This document shows, piece by piece, positions 4,906 to 9,275 of a stretch of DNA of 9,275 bases (positions are counted from its first letter, which is position 1; the number at the start of each line of letters is the position of its first letter). Location: contig JAFAEX010000179.1 of the NCBI GenBank assembly GCA_023423795.1, forward strand, positions 1 through 9,275, in the 5' to 3' direction. The notes beneath the pieces were generated by a model. That model searched no databases and was not told where the DNA came from. It worked only from the letters and a program-made list of their open reading frames with translations. Position numbers and translations under genes: made by a program. The stretch comes from Chloroflexota bacterium (GTDB taxonomy: Bacteria; Chloroflexota; Chloroflexia; Thermomicrobiales; UBA6265).

Positions 4906-6123
4906 ATGGCCACGTTGTGCCGGGTGTTCTCGTTGCTCGCGCTGGTCCTCTTGCCGTTTGCGTCGCCGGGCCTCGCCGCCGGGCAGGCAACCCCAGCCGC
5001 CGGGTCCGGCCCCGGCGGGGAGCAGTACACCCCGGTGGTGGCGTCGGTGTTCGCGCCGCCGAAGTGGTTCACCGGCGCCGATGGGACGGCGCATCTCGTC
5101 TACGAACTGGTGCTGGCGAACGCCTTCCCGGTCCCGGCCACGGTCACGGCGGTTGAGGTGCTCGACGGGAAGGGCGGCACGGTCGCCGCGCTCGAAGGCG
5201 ATGCGCTGGCCGGGTCAATGTCGCTCCTCACCGGCGGCCCGCTGCCGGAGGGCGCGATCCCGCCGTCCACCATCGGCGTGGTCTGGTTCGACCTGCCGTT
5301 GCCGGACGAGGCGGCCATCCCGGCGGAGGTATCCCACCGCATCACCGTCGAGGTCCCGCCGGGGCTGCCGGTGCCGGAGACGATCACGGCAACGGGCGCG
5401 CCGGCCCAGGTCGATCGGCGGCCGCCGGTGGTGCTGGCGCCACCGGTTGCCGGGCCGCGCTGGGTGGCCGTCGGCAGTTGCTGCGACGGCCCGCACCGGC
5501 GCTCGATCCAGCCGATCGACGGCGGGTTGTACCTGTCGCAGCGCTTCGCGATCGACTTCAACCAACTGGACGCCGAGGATCGCTTCAGCAGCGGCGACCC
5601 CGCCCTGAACGAGAGCTACCCGACCTGGGGCCAGCCCGTCTTCGCGGTCGCCGACGCCACGGTGGCCGTCGCGGTCGATCGCTACCCGGACCAGGTGGCA
5701 GGCCAGACCACGGGGGTGACGCTGGAGAGCGCCGACGGCAACCACGTCGTACTCGACCTCGGCGACGGCCGCTTCGCCTTCTACGCTCACCTCCTGCCCG
5801 GCAGCGTGCGGGTCGCCGCCGGCGACACCGTGCGGCGCGGCGAGCAGATCGGCGCGGCCGGCAACTCCGGCAGTTCGGACGGGCCGCACCTCCACTTCCA
5901 CGTCATGAGCGGCCCGTCGGCGCTGGTCGCGGACGGCTTGCCCTACGTCTTCGACACATTCGGCTACACTGGATCGATCCCGCCGCTGTCGGACGCCGCC
6001 GCGTATTACGCGGCGCAGGAACCGGTGCCGATCGATCGCTCCAACGCTGGCGCCCGTCACGATGAGTTGCCGCTCGGCGGCGACGTCCTCACGTTCCCCG
6101 AACCAGGACCGCCGGCGGACTGA
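4906..6123 (+). CDS. Exported M23-type (LytM-like) metallopeptidase family protein
   Basis: 405-aa secreted protein with a C-terminal M23 peptidase fold (PF01551), a family that usually cuts cross-links in peptidoglycan. Residues 1-25 are a Sec signal peptide: R6, hydrophobic core LLALVLLPFA, and an A-rich cleavage site near GLAAG. Residues about 40-170 form an extracellular beta-type domain I do not recognise. The M23 region is about 197-360: AIDF (D217, zinc ligand), FYAHLLPGS (H295), GNSGSSDGPHLHFHV (H328 and H330 of HxH) and GLPYVFD. The first zinc ligand, normally His four residues before the Asp, is Arg (R213 in QRFAID), while H197 in PHRRS lies 20 residues before D217. I recall a subfamily with this QRFAID pattern, so this may be its normal form with another ligand. 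GGGAAGGG 6 nt upstream supports the ATG. A sulfatase gene follows after 86 nt. Confidence 0.88.
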   Translation: MATLCRVFSLLALVLLPFASPGLAAGQATPAAGSGPGGEQYTPVVASVFAPPKWFTGADGTAHLVYELVLANAFPVPATVTAVEVLDGKGGTVAALEGDALAGSMSLLTGGPLPEGAIPPSTIGVVWFDLPLPDEAAIPAEVSHRITVEVPPGLPVPETITATGAPAQVDRRPPVVLAPPVAGPRWVAVGSCCDGPHRRSIQPIDGGLYLSQRFAIDFNQLDAEDRFSSGDPALNESYPTWGQPVFAVADATVAVAVDRYPDQVAGQTTGVTLESADGNHVVLDLGDGRFAFYAHLLPGSVRVAAGDTVRRGEQIGAAGNSGSSDGPHLHFHVMSGPSALVADGLPYVFDTFGYTGSIPPLSDAAAYYAAQEPVPIDRSNAGARHDELPLGGDVLTFPEPGPPAD

Positions 6124-6196
6124 GATCGCCCGGCGTCGGCCGGCGGCATCGGCGTGGATGGGGTCCGGACGACCGGGCCGACGACGTGATGCACGC

Positions 6197-6201
6197 AGGA
6201 G
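6197..6201 (+). promoter_or_regulatory. Ribosome binding site deciding the sulfatase start
   Basis: AGGAG lies 8 nt before GTG 6210. The in-frame GTG 6186 and ATG 6189 have no such site, and they would put eight extra residues before the twin-arginine motif. Confidence 0.65.
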
Positions 6202-6209
6202 CCGGCCCA

Positions 6210-7871
6210 GTGAAGCGACGCGAACTCCTCCGGTCATCCCTTGCCCTTCCGGCCGCCGCGGCGGCGAACGCCCTCCCGGCCGCCGCCGCCGACGACGCCG
6301 AGGCGCAACGCCGCCGCGCGGTCCAGGGAATGAACGTCGTCCTCTTCGTCACCGACCAGCAGCGCGCCATCCAGCACTTCCCGAGGAATTGGGCGCGCCA
6401 GAACCTGCCCGGGGCGACCCGGCTGGCCGACAACGGGCTGACCTTCACCAACGCGTTCTGCAACGCCTGCATGTGCTCCCCGAGCCGCGCGACACTGATG
6501 ACCGGCTTCTTCCCGGCCCAGCACGGGGTCAAGTACACGCTGGAAGTGGACATGGAAGAGCCCGCCAACCCGCAAGCCGAGTTGCCGGGGCCGGACCGGA
6601 TGCCCAACATCGGCACCGTCATGGCGGCCGCCGGATACGCCACGCCGTACAAGGGCAAGTGGCACCTGAGCAAACCCGCCGACATGAACACCGACCCGGC
6701 GAAAAACCCGCCCTGCACGCCGGACGAGGGCTGGGCGCCCGGCGACGTGAACGGCTACGGGTTCGAGCGCTGGAACCCGCAGGACGCCGGGGCCAACCAG
6801 TTCATCTGCCAGGCCGGCGGCTTCGACGGCGCGGTCGTCGAGAACGACGTGCGGTTCATGGAGGCCGACGGCGACGCGGCCGCCGGCGAGGAAGGCGTGC
6901 TGGCCTACCTGCGCTCCGACGCGGCGAAGCAGGGCCCCTTTTTCCTGGTCGTGTCGCTGGTCAACCCGCACGACGTCCTCTCCTACCCGAGGGCGTTCGA
7001 GGACTTCGGGTACGACGACTCCTGGCTGGAGGGTTCGGGCATCGACCTGCCGGCGACGGTGGACGAGGACCTCAAATCCAAACCCACGGCCCAGCGGCAA
7101 TTCCTCGCGATCTCCTCTGGCGGCCTCGGGCCGCTGCCGACGAACCAGCAGAAGCAGAACTACCTCAATTTCTACGCCAACCTGCTGAAGGAAGCCGACC
7201 GGCACCTCGTGCGGATCCTCGACACGCTCGAGGACGAGGGCATGCTGAACGACACGCTCGTCATCCAGACCTCGGACCACGGCGAAATGGGGATGGCGCA
7301 CGGCGGCATGCGCCAGAAGAACTTCAATTTCTACGAAGAAACCTTGCGGGTGCCGCTGGTCTACTCCAACCCGGTGCTCTATCCGCGGCCGGTCTCGACC
7401 GACGCGATGGTGTCGCACGTCGATTTCCTGCCGACCATCGCCAGCCTGTTCGGCGCGCCGTCGTCGGCCCGGGCGAAGTGGCAGGGACGAGACTACGCGA
7501 GGATCGTGCTGAACCCGAAGCGGGCGAAGCCGGTCCAGCGGTACATCGTCTTCACCTACGACGATTTTCAGGCCGGGCAGGCCAGCGGGCCGTACGTGCC
7601 GCAGCCGAACCACATCGTGAGCATCCGCGAGCGGCGGTACAAACTGGCCCGCTACTGGGACCCGGACGGCAACGAACCCGACCAGTGGGAGATGTACGAC
7701 CTCAAGCGGGACCCGCTGGAACGGCGCAACCTCGCCGCGCCCGATGCTCGCCGGACGCGGAAGCAACAGAAGCGATACCGCCGGCTGAAAAAGAAACTGG
7801 CGAAGGTGGAGCGGCGCCGGCTGCGCCCCACGACGACGGCCGCGATCGAGCATACCGTCGCTCACGGATAG
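6210..7871 (+). CDS. Tat-exported sulfatase (arylsulfatase/choline-sulfatase-like)
   Basis: 553-aa sulfatase (PF00884, COG3119) that hydrolyses sulfate esters; the substrate is unknown. The N-terminus VKRRELLRSSLALPAAAAA is a twin-arginine signal, so the enzyme is probably folded and modified in the cytoplasm before export. NVVLFVTDQQR (42-52) supplies metal-binding D49. CMCSPSRATLMTG (87-99) is the sulfatase signature, with C89 as the residue converted to formylglycine and R93 supporting it. KGKWHL (148-153), NPHD (252-255) and TSDHGEMG (354-361; D356, H357) complete the active-site set. FYEETLRVPLV (374-384) and the YDLKRDPLERRNLA tail (496-509) are typical of the family. Residues about 514-539 are a strongly basic tail. 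GTG 6210 is the chosen start. No formylglycine-generating enzyme is in the window. Possible co-transcription with the peptidase 86 nt upstream; convergent with the hydrolase downstream. Confidence 0.93.
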   Translation: MKRRELLRSSLALPAAAAANALPAAAADDAEAQRRRAVQGMNVVLFVTDQQRAIQHFPRNWARQNLPGATRLADNGLTFTNAFCNACMCSPSRATLMTGFFPAQHGVKYTLEVDMEEPANPQAELPGPDRMPNIGTVMAAAGYATPYKGKWHLSKPADMNTDPAKNPPCTPDEGWAPGDVNGYGFERWNPQDAGANQFICQAGGFDGAVVENDVRFMEADGDAAAGEEGVLAYLRSDAAKQGPFFLVVSLVNPHDVLSYPRAFEDFGYDDSWLEGSGIDLPATVDEDLKSKPTAQRQFLAISSGGLGPLPTNQQKQNYLNFYANLLKEADRHLVRILDTLEDEGMLNDTLVIQTSDHGEMGMAHGGMRQKNFNFYEETLRVPLVYSNPVLYPRPVSTDAMVSHVDFLPTIASLFGAPSSARAKWQGRDYARIVLNPKRAKPVQRYIVFTYDDFQAGQASGPYVPQPNHIVSIRERRYKLARYWDPDGNEPDQWEMYDLKRDPLERRNLAAPDARRTRKQQKRYRRLKKKLAKVERRRLRPTTTAAIEHTVAHG

Positions 7872-7888
7872 CGCCGGCGAACAAGCAT

Positions 7889-7923
7889 CGACCGGCCGGG
7901 CGCCTTGCCGCCCCGGCCGGTCG
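7889..7923. terminator. Shared hairpin between convergent genes
   Basis: A perfect 12-bp inverted repeat, CGACCGGCCGGG (7889-7900) and CCCGGCCGGTCG (7912-7923), with an 11-nt loop, centred in the 80-nt gap between two convergent stop codons. This is the expected place for a bidirectional terminator. There is no T-run on the plus side and only a weak one (TGCTTGTTC) on the minus side. Confidence 0.6.
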
Positions 7924-7951
7924 CGCACGGCAATCGTGCCAGCCGCGCGGG

Positions 7952-8830
7952 CTACGTTCGCTCCCGCAGGAAGCCGAGCACCGTGTCGTTCAACTCCCCC
8001 ATGAAGCGGTGGCGGTCGAAGCCGGGCGGGTCCTGCGACGGCGGGAATGCGGGGGAGGTCATCGCCTCCGGCCACGGGGACAGGAACGAGAAGTGGCCGG
8101 CGTCGTCCACCACTCGGTACTCGACCGGGGTGCCCGCCGGGACGCCGTCCACCACGACGCGCGGCATCCACGGGGTCGGGCAGATCTCGTCCTTTTCCCC
8201 GGCCAGCAGCAGGATCGGGGTCCGCACGGCGGCCAGCGCGCCGGGAAGACTGAACCACGGCGTCGCCGGCGCGAGCAGCACGAGGGCCGACACGCGCGGA
8301 TCGGGCGCGACCTCGATGCGTTGCGCGGGGTCGTCGCCGGTCTCTCGCGGCAGCGTGGACGGGACGCCGCCCGCGAGCGCCAGCGCGGTGTACCCGCCCA
8401 GCGAGTGGCCGACGACCGCGTACGAACCGGGCGTCAGGCTGCCCGCGAACGGGCTGCCGCCGAAGAACCAGTCGGCGGCCGTCGCGAGGTGCCCCGGCCG
8501 GCGCTCCAGGATCTCGATCGTGTCCGCCAGCGCATTGTCGTTCCGGTTGTTGCCGGGGTGCTCCGGCAATCCGACGACGACGCCGTTCGCCGCGAGGTGG
8601 CGGGCGAGCAGCCGGTGCGTCAGCGGCGAGCCGCCGGAACCGTGGGAGACCACGACCAGGGGGTACTTGCCGGGCAGCGGCTCGGCGCCAATGGCGAGGT
8701 CGAGCGAAAACGGCCCCAGCCGCTGCGGCGCCGACGAAGCAGTGGTCGGGTACATAACGGACATCGGGAACGGCGTCCCCGTTCCGGCCTCGACGAGTTC
8801 GGCCGTGAGGTAGCCGACGGATGCGTCCAT
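7952..8830 (-). CDS. Alpha/beta hydrolase, predicted dienelactone hydrolase/PAF-acetylhydrolase-like (COG4188)
   Basis: 292-aa serine hydrolase with no signal peptide, so probably cytoplasmic. YPLVVVSHGSGGSPLTHRLL (56-75) is the first strand plus oxyanion loop. VVGLPEHPGNNRND (85-98) matches the COG4188/PAF-acetylhydrolase II style. GHSLGG (141-146) is the nucleophile elbow with S143. ILLLAGEKDEICP (206-218) offers D214 as the acid, and DAGHFSF (243-249) gives H246, so the triad is complete. FDRHRFMGELNDTVLGFL closes the fold. The substrate cannot be told: esters, lactones and short-chain phospholipids are all used in the family. GGAGG lies 3 nt before ATG 8830, close but usable. The gene is convergent with the sulfatase, and the 445 nt upstream to the window edge holds no supported gene. 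Confidence 0.88.
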   Translation of the reverse strand: MDASVGYLTAELVEAGTGTPFPMSVMYPTTASSAPQRLGPFSLDLAIGAEPLPGKYPLVVVSHGSGGSPLTHRLLARHLAANGVVVGLPEHPGNNRNDNALADTIEILERRPGHLATAADWFFGGSPFAGSLTPGSYAVVGHSLGGYTALALAGGVPSTLPRETGDDPAQRIEVAPDPRVSALVLLAPATPWFSLPGALAAVRTPILLLAGEKDEICPTPWMPRVVVDGVPAGTPVEYRVVDDAGHFSFLSPWPEAMTSPAFPPSQDPPGFDRHRFMGELNDTVLGFLRERT

Positions 8831-9275
8831 GGTCCTCCAGATGGCGAAGATCGCGGCAATCGCGGCGGATGCCGCATCGATCGGGCTTCGGGCAGAGGCC
8901 GCCCAATATCCCGGCGGCGGCGAACTCTATCGCGCGAGCGGCCAGGGCGGCAGGGGGTGATGGCGGCTGAGGTGGTGACGCGGCCCGCGGTCACGACCGC
9001 GCCGGGGTGATGGCGGGCGCCATGATGATGCGAATTCCGACCAAAGTTGGCATGATGATGGCGTTTGCCCAATTGTTGCGGACACCGCCCGTTTTCGCAC
9101 CGGTGGGACCGAACACGGAGGGTGCGGCGTCCGTCGTCGCGCCCACCCCCGGAGGGGTTTCGTTCCCGTAGCCCGGGATTTATGGCGTTTGCGTGTTTGA
9201 TCCGGCTACCGGCCCAGCGGCGGGCGCGATGAATCGCGCCCCCAACAGCGTGCGGCAGGTCAACCGTGCTGTAGG
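8831..9275. other. Non-coding right end with direct repeats
   Basis: 445 nt with no supported gene. GGGGTGATGGCGG occurs at 8954-8966 and 9004-9016, CATGATGATG at 9021-9030 and 9051-9060, and ATGGCGTTTGC at 9058-9068 and 9182-9192. A 49-codon frame (9022-9171, plus) lacks a ribosome binding site. The part from about 9030 is less GC-rich than the genes. For the divergent hydrolase gene, TAGAGT on the minus strand (8924-8929) is a weak -10 candidate only. Confidence 0.45.
9222..9241. repeat. GC-rich palindrome GGGCGCGA-TGAA-TCGCGCCC, possible REP-like element
   Basis: An 8-bp perfect stem with a TGAA tetraloop, close to the window edge. The following CTGTAGG (9269-9275) may be the start of another unit. 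Short palindromes of the form GGGCGCGAT...ATCGCGCCC recur between genes in several Chloroflexota, from memory; the copy number here cannot be seen. Confidence 0.5.

Noticed and set aside
4627..5094. Minus-strand frame opposite the peptidase start and the gap before it
   Set aside because: Arg/Pro-rich translation with no family, antisense to a clear signal peptide and ribosome binding site.
6234..8906. 890-codon minus-strand open frame
   Set aside because: It is antisense to the sulfatase and out of frame with the hydrolase, both of which have full family motifs. Its translation is Arg/Gly/Val-rich filler, as expected in GC-rich DNA.
6062..9010. 982-codon plus-strand open frame
   Set aside because: It overlaps the sulfatase in another frame and runs antisense through the hydrolase gene. 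It is low-complexity with no domain.
9022..9171. 49-codon plus-strand frame beginning with three ATG codons
   Set aside because: No ribosome binding site and no recognisable domain. The repeated ATGs come from a CATGATGATG direct repeat.

Overview
This is a GC-rich bacterial chromosome segment, probably from a Thermomicrobiales-like member of Chloroflexota. That assignment is an inference. It rests on the base composition and on the protein at 2126, which has a short MDGxxFDxLxRALA leader, an SRR signal and Cys-rich repeats, a style I associate with uncultured Thermomicrobiales. No rRNA, tRNA, CRISPR array, transposase or phage gene was seen.

Layout. (i) 3-758 (+): the 3' part of a tandem universal stress protein, whose left edge is disturbed by in-frame heptanucleotide repeats. 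(ii) 1102-1791 (-): endonuclease V, convergent with the stress protein across a 343-nt gap that holds two hairpins. (iii) 2126-2632 (+): an exported Cys-rich protein ending at a TGA, after which the same frame continues Cys-rich to 2911. (iv) 2912-3328: a gap with a 94-nt inverted-repeat element. (v) 3329-4471 (+): a winged-helix DNA glycosylase of the AlkZ/HTH_42 family. (vi) 4472-4905: a gap with two strong adjacent hairpins and a promoter candidate. (vii) 4906-6123 (+): an exported M23-type peptidase. (viii) 6210-7871 (+): a Tat-exported sulfatase. (ix) 7952-8830 (-): an alpha/beta hydrolase, convergent with the sulfatase over a perfect 12-bp inverted repeat. (x) 8831-9275: non-coding sequence with direct repeats and a GC-rich palindrome at the window edge.

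The genes mostly look like single transcription units. Only the peptidase and sulfatase (same strand, 86 nt apart) might be co-transcribed. Two themes recur: DNA repair (endonuclease V and the AlkZ-like glycosylase) and exported proteins (Cys-rich protein, peptidase, sulfatase). Nothing shows that the genes act as one system, and I see no convincing undescribed multi-gene system. The items most worth a second look are the in-frame TGA in the Cys-rich gene, the heptamer repeats in the stress-protein gene, the hairpins before the peptidase, and the non-canonical metal site of the peptidase.
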